Of a stretch of 64,000 nt of DNA, positions 1 to 9,935 are shown one piece after another; the first letter of the stretch is position 1; every line of letters starts with the position of its first letter. A program made the position numbers and the translations under genes. This DNA is from Lagopus muta (lineage: Eukaryota; Chordata; Aves; Galliformes; Phasianidae). A model generated the notes under the pieces. It saw only the letters and a list, made by a program, of their open reading frames with translations, was not told the DNA's origin and did not search any database. The stretch covers positions 17,501 through 81,500 of the forward strand of contig NC_064471.1 in assembly GCF_023343835.1 (NCBI RefSeq), in the 5' to 3' direction.

Positions 1-758
1 AACCCTAACCCTAACCCTAATCCTAACACTAACCCTAACCCTGACACTAAATCTAACCCTAACCCTAACCCTAACCCTAACCCTAACCCTAACCCTAACC
101 CTAACCCTAACCCTAACCCTAACTCTAGCCTTACCCTAACCCTAACCCTACCCTAACCCTATCCCTAACCCTGACCCTGACCCTAACCCTAACCCTAACC
201 CTAACACTAACCCTTACCCTAACCCTACTCTGACCCTAACCCTAACCCTTACCCTACCCTAACCCTCACCCTAACCCTAATCCTAAACCTACCCTAACCC
301 TAACCCTAACCCTAACCCTACCCTAGCCTTAACCCTAACCCAAACCCTACCCTAACCTAACCCTAACCCTATCCCATTCCCTAACCCTAACCCTAACCCT
401 AACCCTAACCCTAACCCTAACCCTAACCCTAAACCTAACCCTACCCTAACCCTAACCCTAACCCTAACCCTAACCCTAACCCTAACCCTACCCTAACCCT
501 AACCCTAACCCTAACCTTAACACTAACCCTAACTCTAACCCTAACCCTAACCCTAAACCTAACCCTACCCTAACCCTAACCCTAACCCTTACCCTACCCT
601 AACCTTAACCCTAACCCTGCCCTAACCCTAACCCTACCCTTAAACCTGAACCTAACCCTAACGCTAACCCTAACCCTAACCCTAACCCTAACCCTGACCT
701 TAAACTTAACCCTGCCCTAACTTTAACGCTAACCCTAGCCCTAACCCTAACTCTACCA
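1..758. repeat. Telomeric (CCCTAA)n array, left chromosome end
   Basis: Almost uninterrupted hexamer repeat CCCTAA with scattered variants (CCCTAC, CCTTAC, ACCCTG, single-base losses). CCCTAA read 5'->3' from the first base is the orientation expected at a left chromosome terminus. The variants make it look like the proximal, partly decayed part of a telomere. It stops abruptly at an LTR at 759. Confidence 0.95.
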
Positions 759-1647
759 TGTAAGAGGCTATTCTGTTAACTTCTGTGTCTCAAAGCTTGC
801 TGGGGACACAGATGGACTTGTTCAAGTCCAGACAAGTCCCGAGCAAGGACTGTGAAATCCTTTGTCTTGGGGGAGGGCAGATGGACAAGGCTTGGGGCAA
901 CGAGAGAGCGAGATGAACTGCAGCTAAATAGCTGTGAAGTGCTCCTTTGTGTGGACTTATCTCCGTATTATGGCCATCTCAGGAGGTACTCAATGACTCT
1001 TGCTTGAGGCCCAGCCTTGTCATGTAGGCAAGAGGACACGGAGGATAAAAGAGGAACTGAAAACCATGAGGTTAGGATTTCTGACGACAGATTCCTCATG
1101 ATGAACGGGAGATTTCTGACAACAGATTCCTCATGACGAACGCAGGTTTCTGACAACAGATTCCTCATGAAGAACGGGAGGGTTTTCTGACAAGAGATCC
1201 CTCACGAAGAAGAACAGAGAGGAATTCCGGAAGATAGAGGGATTCCTGAAGATTGAGGTGATTCCTGCATACTGTCGAACTCTCCTGAACCTGCTGCCTG
1301 ACCGCTGTTGCTGCTTCAAGAATTGGCTCCTCGACTTCCTCGTCTACCTGCCTGCTGCCCAAGGCCGGTCACGCTGCTGCTCCTCGTCTTCTGCTGCGTT
1401 CTGCCCGGGACCTTCAAACACCGAGCAACGGGACCGCTGCTGGATCCTGCTGGTGACTATCCCCGCTTTACGCAACTCCTGCTTCTTTTCCATCTTTTCT
1501 ATCGCCCTCCTTCCCTTCCCCGTCTCCCTGATTAGGTCTTAGTAATAAAATGGATGCAACAACATATGAACCGTTGTTTCTTAATCTCACACCGGGTATA
1601 CAGATATTAAAGAACCTCATTTCCCTCCTATAAATTGGAGCGAGACA
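759..1647 (+). mobile_element. Solo LTR, family A-related (divergent U3)
   Basis: It starts TGTAAGAG and ends TTGGAGCGAGACA, the same end as the family A LTRs at 45525 and 50473. From about 1430 on, the sequence (GGATCCTGCTGGTGACTATC, the TTTTCTATCGCCCTCC stretch, the AATAAA region, TATAAATTGGAGCGAGACA) follows family A closely; the 5' half differs apart from short matches such as CTCAAAGCTTGCT. Length 889 bp against 863 bp. Left neighbour is telomere repeat and right neighbour is the 21-bp satellite, with no matching target duplication. Confidence 0.8.
1074..1210 (+). repeat. Four tandem copies of a ~35 bp unit inside the LTR U3
   Basis: The motif TTCTGACAACAGATTCCTCA recurs about every 34-37 bp (near 1079, 1114, 1149 and 1185) with small changes. 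Tandem repeats in U3 often act as enhancers in retroviral LTRs; that role is not shown here. Confidence 0.7.
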
Positions 1648-2363
1648 GCTTTCTGCCAGAAATAGCAGTTTTCTACAAAAAATACGACATTTATTGCAAG
1701 AAATTGCAGTTCTATCCCCCAAAATACAAAATTTTCACACAAGAACTACTCTTTTCTCTACAGAAATACGATATTTTCTCCCAGAAATATGACATTTTCT
1801 CCCAGAAATTGCAGTTTTGTCCCAAGTAGATGACATTTCCTCCCAGAAATAACAATTTACTATCCAAAAACATGATATTTTCCCCCAGAAACATCCGTTT
1901 TCTATACAAAGTATGACAAATTTTCCCAGGAACAACAGTTTTCTCCTCAAGAATATGACATCACCTCCCAGAAATGCCAGGTTTCTCCCAAAATATACGG
2001 CCGTTTCAAACAGATAGGCCCGTTTTCTCCCCAAGAATATGACGTTTCCTCCCAGAAATACAAGTATTCTGTCCAAAAATAGGACATTTTCTCCCAGAAA
2101 TACCAGATTTCTCTCTCAAAAATGACACCTTCTGCCACAAATACCCGTTTTCTCTCGGAAATATGACATCGTCTCCCAGAAATTGCAGTTTTCTCCTACA
2201 AAATAGGACGCTTTCTGCCAGAAACAGCACTTTTCTACAAAAAATACAACATTTATTGCAAGAAATTGCAGTTCTATCCCCCAAAATACAAAATTTTCAC
2301 ACAAGAACAACTCTTTTCTCTACAGAAATACTATATTTTCTCCCAGAAATATGACATTTTCTC
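1648..2363. repeat. ~21 bp tandem satellite with A/T clusters (W-type)
   Basis: Units of about 21 bp of the type TTTTCTCCCAGAAATATGACA follow each other through the whole block, with T3-5 and A3-5 runs separated by short GC-richer parts. This is the design known for chicken W-chromosome XhoI/EcoRI-family repeats (curved DNA). A longer order exists too: 1664-1802 reappears at about 2226-2364 with a shift of 562 bp. The W link is from known family design, not from an alignment. Confidence 0.75.
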
Positions 2364-2389
2364 ATGTCCTTGCCGGGGACATTATCTAC

Positions 2390-2536
2390 TCTCTGAACAC
2401 AAAGTCCTCTGAGGTATGTAGTTCTTCTCTTCTGGGACAAGAACCCAGAACTAGAGCATTAACTCTTCAACTCCCAGTGCACTATATGACGTTATGATGT
2501 GGAATACCTATGACCAAAAATCATAAAACCATAACA
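2390..2536 (-). mobile_element. Family C-type LTR fragment (5' part)
   Basis: The reverse strand from 2536 starts TGTTATGGTTTTATGATTTT and continues with the TATTCCACATCATAAC block and the GAAGAGAAGAACTACAT block, matching the start of the LTRs at 5107 and 61608. The 3' part of the LTR is missing. Confidence 0.7.
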
Positions 2537-2611
2537 GTCAGTTTGGCAGCTTTGCCAAATGTTACAATCAGAAAGATTAATACAGGAGAAAGATGATACA
2601 GGAATATAACA

Positions 2612-2785
2612 AGCCTGATCTTGAATGCCTCCAGAGATGAGGCATCAGCAAAACTCTCTGGGCAAACTTTTCCAGCATCTCACCACCCCCTGAGTAGAAA
2701 ATTTCTTCCTACCGTCTAACCTAAATCTCTCCTCTTTTAGTTTAAAGCCATTCCCCCTTGTCCTATCACTATCAGACTGTAAAAT
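2612..2785 (-). mobile_element. CR1 LINE 3' fragment
   Basis: The reverse strand reads as the familiar CR1 3' end: a GACAAGGGGGAATGGCTTTA stretch, the region coding for RRKFF-like residues, then 'SLEAF'-type sequence. It is 5'-truncated and decayed, and lies just left of the D1 provirus. Confidence 0.65.
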
Positions 2786-2794
2786 ATCAGTTTA

Positions 2795-2932
2795 TTCTCA
2801 TGGAGAATATTGTGAGCCTACAACTTTGGTAAGCATTTTTCACTTACTATCTTTCCATCGCGATAATTCTACTTAGCTTGAAACTCCGTTCACCAATTGA
2901 TTTTACGTCTCTGTACACTTACTGATTGTACA
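2795..2932 (+). mobile_element. D1 5' LTR remnant (3' end only)
   Basis: TGGAGAATATTGTGAGCCTAC to GATTGTACA matches 11840-11969. It is followed at once by D-family leader sequence, so the LTR end is placed at 2932. The U3 part is missing, replaced by the CR1 fragment. Confidence 0.6.
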
Positions 2933-3216
2933 ATTGGGGAGGCAGGCTAAAATGAACTGAAATAGATATACTGTCTTTTCTGTGAAACATCTATAAATGG
3001 GTCATGGGGGAGAACATCACCCACTTAGGTAAAATAATCCCCTGGCATATCCCAGGGTTTCTGGATTCTTCTTATTACCAATTAGCAACCATAGTTGAGA
3101 AAAGGGGTCCCCTGTGTGTTAAGGGGAATATTTCCCCATTTCACATAAGGTAATATTTTTAAGGCTTAGACAAAGACATCCTAACTACAGAAGAATGACA
3201 GTTAGCTGCCTCTACA
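2933..3216 (+). other. D1 leader (5' untranslated part of provirus)
   Basis: This stretch matches the reverse strand of D3 at 62560-62790 (shared CATCTATAAATGGGTCA, GGGGAGAACA and TGGCATGGCCA blocks), so it is the D-family leader and gag start. No open frame is present in this copy. Confidence 0.6.
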
Positions 3217-4477
3217 GTGGCATGGCCACTGTTAAATGCCTTCAATCAAGGTGAGATAAGAGCTGACACCTTAGAAAGTGAAAACCAGTTATTAAAAGAT
3301 CGCATTGAAAAATTGGAACAGGAACTTAGTATATTAACAGGAAAAAGACCAAGTTTACATCCCCTGATAGGTCAGGTCTGCAATATTTCAATAGATAATA
3401 ACCACACTTATGAAGCAACAGACCTGGTTGAACAGGAAAATAAAAACTCTAAATGAGATCTAGAGGTTCACTTAAGATGGATTTGTAGGAACTCTGTCCT
3501 ATTATAACCTAAAAGACTAAGACAGTACAAGATAGACTGGTAGGGGTGCCCCCTGAGTAATGGTCCCCTGCCCAAATACATTTACATGTAACAGTTAGAC
3601 CATACACACCAACAGATCTAATGGATATGATGCTGTGATTTTGGCAGAAGCCGAAAGGGAGTGTACCAACCTGGTTACTTAGATTATGGGATTCAGGGGC
3701 GGAGAGCATCATGGTTAATGGGCCAGAAATATCAAAAGTGACCAATTTGACAGTGCACCCTGCCTTCAGGCAGACACTGTATGCTGCTGTTAAGTATAAC
3801 AATGAGAACCATTCAATAATAGACTGGTTAATGGCAGCATGCCGCATGGTTTGGCTGAACAAAACAAATATTCCATTAAACACAGGATTATGGTTCTCCA
3901 TAGAGGACCTTAAAAATTATATTCATGAGCTGGGCGTAAGAGAAGCAATATATGAGGACTCATTCAAAAGCCCAGATATGGTAAAGTTTTCAGCAGGTAT
4001 GCGAGATTTAATCTTACAGCAGGCCCCTTCCCACCTATATGGGACCTTAGTTTCCATATTAAATCCCCTGGTGGCCTCGGAGGCTGTGATTCAACAGGCT
4101 GCCCAGTTAGTAGCTGATTTGGGGGAGACAGAGCGTCTGCACACTAGGTGCAATATTCTAGTAGTAGAAGAAGCGGGGTGCTTCCAGTAGTTAAAACCAA
4201 GAGGCCACTTGTACGGAATCCTCAGTCGGGGCCCATAAGGGTCTTGCGAAAACAAATATTTAATGAACTTATTAGGGCTGGGGCCCAATTTGTGAAAATT
4301 GACTACCAGCCCAATTGCATCCTCCTTCAGTTGGGGAGACAGCTGAAGGATAATCAGAAATTCCACAATTACCCTAAGAAACCAAAGAGTACCAAAGACG
4401 ATGTGCAACCTAGAGGATTTTATTGTTCCCAAGAGGAAAAAGAAGTCCCCTCAGGCGTCTCAGGGCACAATGCCTGA
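3217..4477 (+). pseudogene. D1 gag remnant (coiled coil and capsid-like)
   Basis: Three broken reading frames. The first (3217-3456) has a short coiled coil, ESENQLLKDRIEKLEQELSI. The second (3711-4190) is capsid-like, with WLMAACRMVWLNKTN, LKNYIHELGVREA, MVKFSAGMRDLILQQAP and LVADLGETERL; the same block occurs at 51341-51804 and on the minus strand at 55914-56342. The third (4148-4477) is the gag tail (IRAGAQFVKIDYQPN). Stops and shifts separate them. No zinc knuckle is visible. Capsid is assigned from position and from its recurrence ahead of protease in D2 and D3. Confidence 0.7.
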
Positions 4478-4563
4478 GCCACCTGAAACACAGGACCTAA
4501 CTTTGGCTTAGTTCATGGTGTGATGAGAGATGTTAGTCCCCCTAGGGTCTCCACACCTGGCAT

Positions 4564-5106
4564 CGCCCAGGCATGCTGGGATTGCGACGCTTGCTCCAAG
4601 ATGAGACCAAGATAATTGCCAGAAACAACAGCCCATCTTGCTAGAGGACACAATCCTCTCCAGCAATGGCAGGTCAATTACATCGGGCCCCTTCCTTGGT
4701 CTGAGGGGGCGAGGTATGCCCTGACCTGCGTCGACACTGCAAGTGGGCTACTGCAGGCCTATCCAGTACCAAGAGCAAACCAGGCATATACCATCAAGGC
4801 ACTCACTAAACTGATGTCTGCCTACGGGACACCTCAAGTCATCGAGAGCGACCAAGGGACTCGTTTTACTGGTGCAATGATACAGCGCTGTACAAAAGAA
4901 AAAAACATCGAGTGGCGATTTCACCTGCCATCTAATCCAACGGGGGCAGGCCTCATCAAACATTATAACGGTATTCTTAAGGCTGCCCTGAAGACAGACT
5001 CCCAGTCCCTGCAGGGGTGCACAAAAAGACTGTACGAAACCTTGCGGGACCTGAATGAAAGCTCTCGAGAAGGCAGACCCAGTGCCCTGAAAATGTTGCA
5101 GATAAC
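4564..5106 (+). pseudogene. D1 integrase remnant, catalytic residues lost
   Basis: The frame from about 4616 gives an integrase core parallel to the D2 integrase. The central ESDQGTRFTG is kept. The first catalytic Asp (WQVDYIG in D2) reads WQVNYIG, and the catalytic Glu (LIERYNG in D2) reads LIKHYNG. Both are G-to-A changes in CG dinucleotides. A partial CWDC..C zinc-binding half precedes it at 4573. The upstream junction near 4563 joins the end of gag directly to the integrase zinc finger, so protease, RT and RNase H are gone. Confidence 0.8.
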
Positions 5107-5643
5107 TGTCATGGTTTTGTGATTTTTGGCTTTCGGTATTCCACATCATAACATCATGTGGGGCACAGGGAGTTTAACTGTCAGTGCTCAAGGCCTGGGT
5201 TCCTGCCCAGAAGAGAAGAAGAACTGCATTCCCCAGGGGACCTTGCGGTCAGGGAGGTTTAACTCCTGGCAAGGTCACCTGATGTGCTCTTTCTCGCCTG
5301 CCCTTCGTCGTGGGCGCTGCTACCGTCTCCCTGCTGCTCAACTGGACTGCGCATCTCACCTCAGCGTTGTGGTGAGGCCTATCCACCTTACGGACATTCT
5401 CTCTCTCTCTCTCTCATTATATTTGATTTATTAGCTACAATTCTGATTATATTGTATTATAGTGTGGTATCTTGCATTCCGATAATATACTTAGTAAATT
5501 AGTTTGTTTCTCCTCAGATCGTTGCCGCTGTTTTAATTATTTTGGGGTCCCCTGTTTCCTTTTTTTCCGGAGGCGCAGATCTGTGGATCCCTCCGCCCCG
5601 CTCGTCACGGAACCGGGCCGAACCAGCCTGTAAACCGTTGACA
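5107..5643 (+). mobile_element. Family C solo LTR with 5-bp target duplication
   Basis: It starts TGTCATGGTTTTGTG and ends CCGTTGACA, 537 bp, matching the LTR at 61608-62125. It is flanked by ATAAC on both sides (5102-5106 and 5644-5648). The uninterrupted D2 copy reads straight through at this point (GCAGACGACATGGGCC), so this is a clean insertion into D1 pol followed by LTR-LTR recombination. Confidence 0.92.
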
Positions 5644-6130
5644 ATAACATGGGCCTCCTCACTTAGGATCCAAATTACGGGCACTGATCATCAGGTAAGA
5701 CCTCAGATTGGTAATGAAAATAATCTTCTGCGCCCTGCCCCTGAGAATTTAGATCCAGGTACCCATAGAATAAAATGGCCTTGGAAGGTGCAGGTAGGTC
5801 CGAAGTGGTGTGGCCTACTTGCACCTTGGGGGAGATTGCTGGAGGTGGGAGGCTCGGTAGTCCCTCCAGTAATAGGTACATATCCTACTGATACTGTGGT
5901 CAACATTCCGATTTTCATTGCTAAAGGAACCCCTATTGTGCCCTGGGCAGATCAGGACACCCCCTTTGGTGCCTGATATAGTTATGCAGCCTCAGACATC
6001 CAGCCAAAAGGTATGGTACAGGTGGCCGGGACATGCCCCAGTACAAGCAGAATTGTTGACCCAGGATAGAAATGCGGAGAGCAGACCTTCCCCTCTTGGT
6101 ACCTTTGAAACATCTGTATTACTCCCTGTG
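5644..6130 (+). pseudogene. D1 region downstream of integrase
   Basis: It continues the D element after the solo LTR. The readable stretch (5542-5976 frame) gives HRIKWPWKVQVGPKWCGLL and TDTVVNIPIFIAKGTPIVP. The same region follows the D2 integrase at 54030-54308. Its product is not recognised; integrase C-terminus or a dUTPase-like part are possible but no diagnostic motif is seen. Confidence 0.5.
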
Positions 6131-6464
6131 AGTCTTTGAGCCTCTAGGATCACTGGAAGGAACAAAATGCCATCAAAATGTTCCAGTGTTACTGTCAGAT
6201 CCTGTGCAACACCCGGTGATGGTCTACATGGGACTGATGGAGCATAGGACGGTCCTGCACCTCACAACCACATGCCTCCTGTAAAATCATCGAGCACTGG
6301 CCCATAAAAGAATATGAATATTCACCCATCATCACTTTTGAATTGTTTCAACGTGCATCACGATGGAAATTGTATAAACGTTGCTATGTATCGGATCTCT
6401 GTATTAGGAAAAGCTTACCATTTAGTCAACCTGATCACTGGTTCACGCCTTGAAGGGGTGGAGT
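6131..6464 (+). other. D1 3' internal sequence, no product recognised
   Basis: Probably the 3' untranslated end of the D provirus. I see no open gene or clear env domain here. Confidence 0.4.
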
Positions 6465-6517
6465 GTATGGGAATTGCTGAATCAGTGCCTGAACCTCTGA
6501 TTAACCACCTGAGGCAA
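6465..6517 (+). mobile_element. D1 3' LTR, first part
   Basis: GTATGGGAATTGCTGAATCA and CTGAACCTCTGATTAACCACC match 45258-45305 of the second cluster. The LTR breaks at 6517/6518 where family A begins and resumes near 11695. Confidence 0.6.
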
Positions 6518-6937
6518 TATAAGAATCCTTCTTTGTTTTTTTGGCTCAAAGCTTGCTTCCTGAGGTATTTCTTGTAATAAGACTGACTTGTCTAGAAGAT
6601 GAGAGATGGGTGTTGTTGTATGGCAGTCAACATCACTGTGTGGACAATTTTAGCTGTTTGCCTTCGGAAGATAGTGCTCAGGAATGTTTACTGGTGGAAG
6701 ACCTAGCCTGTGACCAAATAAGTCCTCTTTGATATGGGAGACTGGGGGACGATGCCATTATATCCTTGCGAGATACAAGTTGGCGCCTCCCTGCTCCCTC
6801 TTATCTTCTGGCAAGGCCAGGAAGAAAGGAACAAAGGAGTTTCCTGCTGGGATCCCAGAACCAGAAGCTGCCACTCAAAGAAGAGCTGACTCAATCACCT
6901 TGGGTTTGAGCTGTCACTCCAAAGACAGCTGACTCGA
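6518..6937 (+). mobile_element. Family A LTR, 5' part (split by the 6938-10413 element)
   Basis: AGAATCCTTCTT, GGCTCAAAGCTTGCTTCCTG, GGAAGACCTAGCCTG and AGCTGTCACTCCAAAGACAG follow the 863 bp family A LTR. The terminal TG is decayed to TA. It ends in CTCGA at 6933-6937, which is repeated at 10414-10418 on the other side of the inserted element. Confidence 0.85.
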
Positions 6938-6975
6938 TGTCACAGAGTTGACTAGATCAATCTACGTCCGTGACA
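6938..6975 (-). mobile_element. 38-bp remnant of the 3' LTR (U5 end)
   Basis: Starts TGTCACAGAGTTGACTAGAT and ends ACGTCCGTGACA on the plus strand; 9936-9973 is the same sequence with few changes. It forms the outer terminus of the element next to the target duplication. Confidence 0.9.
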
Positions 6976-7610
6976 TTAGCAATGTCAATGGTGGCATACC
7001 ATTTGGCTGCTTTTGACTCCAGTTCATATTGGAGTTCTAACATATCCGGCACAGCAGCACTCAGTAGGGGTGTGACTTCATTCAGGCCACGGTAGTCTAC
7101 CATCAGCCTCCATTTTCCACTGGCTTTACACACTGGCCATATGGGACTGTTAAAAAGCGAGTGAGTTTTGCTGATCACTCCCTGGCTCTCTAGTTGACGA
7201 ATCAACTTATGAATGGGGAGCAAGGAATCACTGTTGGTGCGGTACTGCCGCCTGTGCACCGTTTTTGTAGCAATCGGTACCTGTTGCTCTTTTACTCGCA
7301 GCAACCCCACAACAGATAGATCTTCTGACAGGCCAGGCAAAACAGACAGCTGCTTAATGTTGTCTGTGTCCACAGCAGCTATTCCAAAGGCCCATCGATA
7401 CCCCTTAGGATCCTTGAAATGCCCCCTTCTGAGGTAATCAATACCAAGTATACATGGATCCCCTGGGCCCATCACAATAGGATTTTTTTGCCAGTCCTTA
7501 CCAGTGAAGCTTAGCTCAGCCTCCAACACAGTCAATTCTTGAGAGCCCCCAGTCACTCCAGAAATATGGATTGATTTTATCCCTTGTGACTCGAGGACAT
7601 CAGAGCACAC
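6976..7610 (-). pseudogene. Protease C-terminus and RT N-terminus
   Basis: The minus frame contains VMGPGDPCILGIDYLRRG (C-terminal part of a retroviral aspartic protease, ILGxD), then GYRWAFGIAAVDT, and the RT fingers with SPIWPVCKASGKWRLMVDYR and KWYATIDIA. The frame ends where the 38-bp LTR remnant begins. The protease active-site DTG lies just upstream and is disrupted. The parallel part of the C provirus (58509-59219) is closely similar. Confidence 0.8.
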
Positions 7611-7731
7611 TGTGCACCAGTGTCCACCAGTGCCTTATATTTCAGTGGTTCTGATGTGCCAGGCCATCGAATCCACACAGTCCAATATACTCTATTATCC
7701 CTTTCCCCCCCCGACTGAGGGCAGGGCCCCT

Positions 7732-8118
7732 CTATTCATTACCTGTGGTAACTGGAGCAACTGCACTGGTGGTTGATCTGCCTTGTAATTCTCTCACCCT
7801 TGCTCGTAGTAGGGGAGTAGGTTCACGGTGCCACTTCCTCATGTCTTCTCCATGGTCACGTAGGTAATACCATAAGGCAATTCGCGGTGTATTATCCCTT
7901 ACTTGAGCCGGAGAGCGTTTGCCTCTAACAGCTGAGATTTTTGATGTTGCACGTGAGAAGGAAGGTTCATCGTCTTTAATTAGGTGGACCCGCATAAATT
8001 TCATCATCTCCTTCATATCCTTCGCTAGACTCATTTGATTATGCTGATCTTCATCAAGCATCTCTGATACTGCTACAGGTTTGTCACGATTAATCAGTAG
8101 AGACACTTCCTCTAGCAT
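7732..8118 (-). pseudogene. Gag C-terminal part
   Basis: The minus frame gives MSLAKDMKEMMKFMRVHLIK and a basic C-terminus (VRGKRSPAQVRD, WHREPTPLLRARVRELQGR). Basic, low in cysteine, no CCHC knuckle; the position between capsid and protease suggests a nucleocapsid-like role. A stop separates it from the upstream capsid frame. Confidence 0.5.
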
Positions 8119-8135
8119 TTAATTCAGTTAGTCTG

Positions 8136-8918
8136 TCATTTGGGAGACAGCGGCAACAGCAGCATGAACTGCGGATAGCAATTGTTCATAGTTTTGGAGC
8201 GTAACAATTCATAAACTAAGGGTGTTCTCTGTTGTTCCTTGTATCTGTCACACGCTGACATTAGTGTAGCGGCATATTTGTCCGGTGCTGCTGTCATGAG
8301 TTTCTGCCATATCTCAGGAGTCGTCCTCACTTTTTCAGGGTCGCGGTCTTGGCGTGGGTGGTTAGGAACAAAGTCAGGATCATACAACATTTCCACCACG
8401 CCTATTTCCCTCAAATACTGGATACCCTTTTCAACTGTATCCCATTTTTTCATCGCAATCTTCAAGCCATTTTTGAAGGGATACTTTTCCTTCACGGCTG
8501 TTAACACTCATTCCCAGAGGGAGGCAGCCTCATCCGAACATGGACTAATTCCTCTATCAATAGCTGGATCCCTGGCAATGGCATCTAGTTGTCGAGCTTC
8601 ATTACCGTCCAGAGACAAGCTATGGGCCCCACTGTCCCAACAGCGAACCAACCAGGAAACAAGAGTTTCATTCGGGCGTCGTGTAAACTCCTTTCTTGAA
8701 CCTTGGATTTTAGTCATCTTTAGAGGCCGGTGAGTAGTAATAGAAACTTCCTCTTCATCACTCTCTTCTGCACGTCTCTTAGTTTTCCCTTTTGCCTTTC
8801 GCGATGGTGGTGGTTCTGAGGAGGGCCCCTCGCCTGGATCTTCCTCCACCTCCTCCTCCTCTTCTTCTCTTTTTCGTTCAAGACGCGAAGACACTCGTTT
8901 CCATTTCTTGCCCTCCAC
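8136..8918 (-). pseudogene. Gag capsid-like region (one in-frame stop)
   Basis: Two abutting minus frames (8918-8508 and 8507-8136). The first has an acidic/basic linker (REEEEEEVEEDPGEG) and FTRRPNETLVSWLVRCWDSG; the second has VKEKYPFKNG and KVRTTPEIWQKLMTAAPDKY. They were one gene: the stop between them falls where the C provirus reads LWKRMLSAVKERYPF without interruption. Related to 58240-58500. Confidence 0.65.
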
Positions 8919-8951
8919 AGGAGCAACTGGTATTGTTACTGGTGTCTCCTG

Positions 8952-9659
8952 TTATTGATTAGATTTGACTTGGGGATTTTCCCCTTTGGCTTGAACCTCA
9001 GCTCGGAAACTCTCTCTCTCCAGAATGGTATTATATAGGGCACGATAAGCACAAGCCAAACCCCAAATAAGTTGTACCTCCTTAGATTTATGTAAGCCAC
9101 ATAGTCCCTGACTCAAATACTGGCTTAGTTTCTCAGGATCCCACAGGTGTTCAAGAGTAAAATCCCATGACACTGCGGGTCCCCATGCTTCTAAGACCTT
9201 TCCTAAACCTCTCCATATTCCCTGAAAGTCATCATTCTCTAGTTTTGGAGGAGACTCATTCCCCTTATTACGAATGAATTGAAATACATTCAGGAGAATT
9301 GATGACACGCACACCAACATGAGTATTAATTCAAGATTCGAAAAACGTTTGACAAACCGAGAAGAAAACCCGGAGACTGGTCTGAACATTGTGTTGTTTG
9401 TAAAATTAGCTATTCCATTTGGGATGTAGTTGTTTGTGAAATTAGCCATTCCTTCTGGGATGTAAATGTCAAAATTCAAATCATAACACATTGCATATAG
9501 GTAAAATATAGGTGTCTCCATCAGTGCCATTAGGTAGCTATATATGGATGCAATTCCACAACACATAAGTGTGAGCTGGATTATTGGCCAGTAGGTTGTG
9601 AGTAACACCACTGCTTTAAATCCTTTACACAGTGCCCCCACGATAACGAGTGGGTTCAT
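8952..9659 (-). pseudogene. Gag N-terminal region with hydrophobic segments
   Basis: 235 codons open on the minus strand from ATG at 9659 to a TAA at 8952. The first ~55 residues are strongly hydrophobic, and a second hydrophobic segment (LELILMLVCVSSILLNVFQF) lies near residue 115. Then follows a soluble domain (FQGIWRGLGKVLEAW, IWGLACAYRALYN) shared with 57253-57786. Gag is named from its position after LTR and primer site. A membrane-spanning gag N-terminus is unusual. The frame continues after the stop towards 8918, so this is a broken gene. Confidence 0.6.
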
Positions 9660-9912
9660 AGGTGGTGCCTGCTAAAAAGGGGTTAATGAATTGCTAACAA
9701 GAGGAGGAAAAAAAAATATGAAAAAAAAAGGCACTACCCAGACTAAGTAGTGCTCAAAGTTTACAAATATCCCAGAATACTGGCAGTACGCCTAATCTTT
9801 CAAGGTCAGGTTTTCCAGCACAGAAACCTGAACTACTGATAATGCTCCCTAACAAAGCTCTCTAAGAGCAGAGAGAAAAAGAGATTCATTCTAAAAGCTA
9901 AAAAACAGCTAT

Positions 9913-9930
9913 TTCCCAGCCAACGCACCA
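9913..9930 (-). promoter_or_regulatory. Primer binding site, tRNA-Gly-like
   Basis: The minus strand reads TGGTGCGTTGGCTGGGAA, 5 bases inside the 5' LTR. It fits the 3' end of a vertebrate tRNA-Gly (…CCAACGCACCA) with one mismatch as I recall that tRNA. Confidence 0.75.
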
Positions 9931-9935
9931 AAATC

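Noticed and set aside
1648-2363. CRISPR-like regular repeats
   Set aside because: Units are adjacent without unique spacers, AT-clustered, and the genome is avian. It is a satellite.
8239-8733. 164-codon plus-strand frame
   Set aside because: Antisense shadow of the minus-strand gag region.
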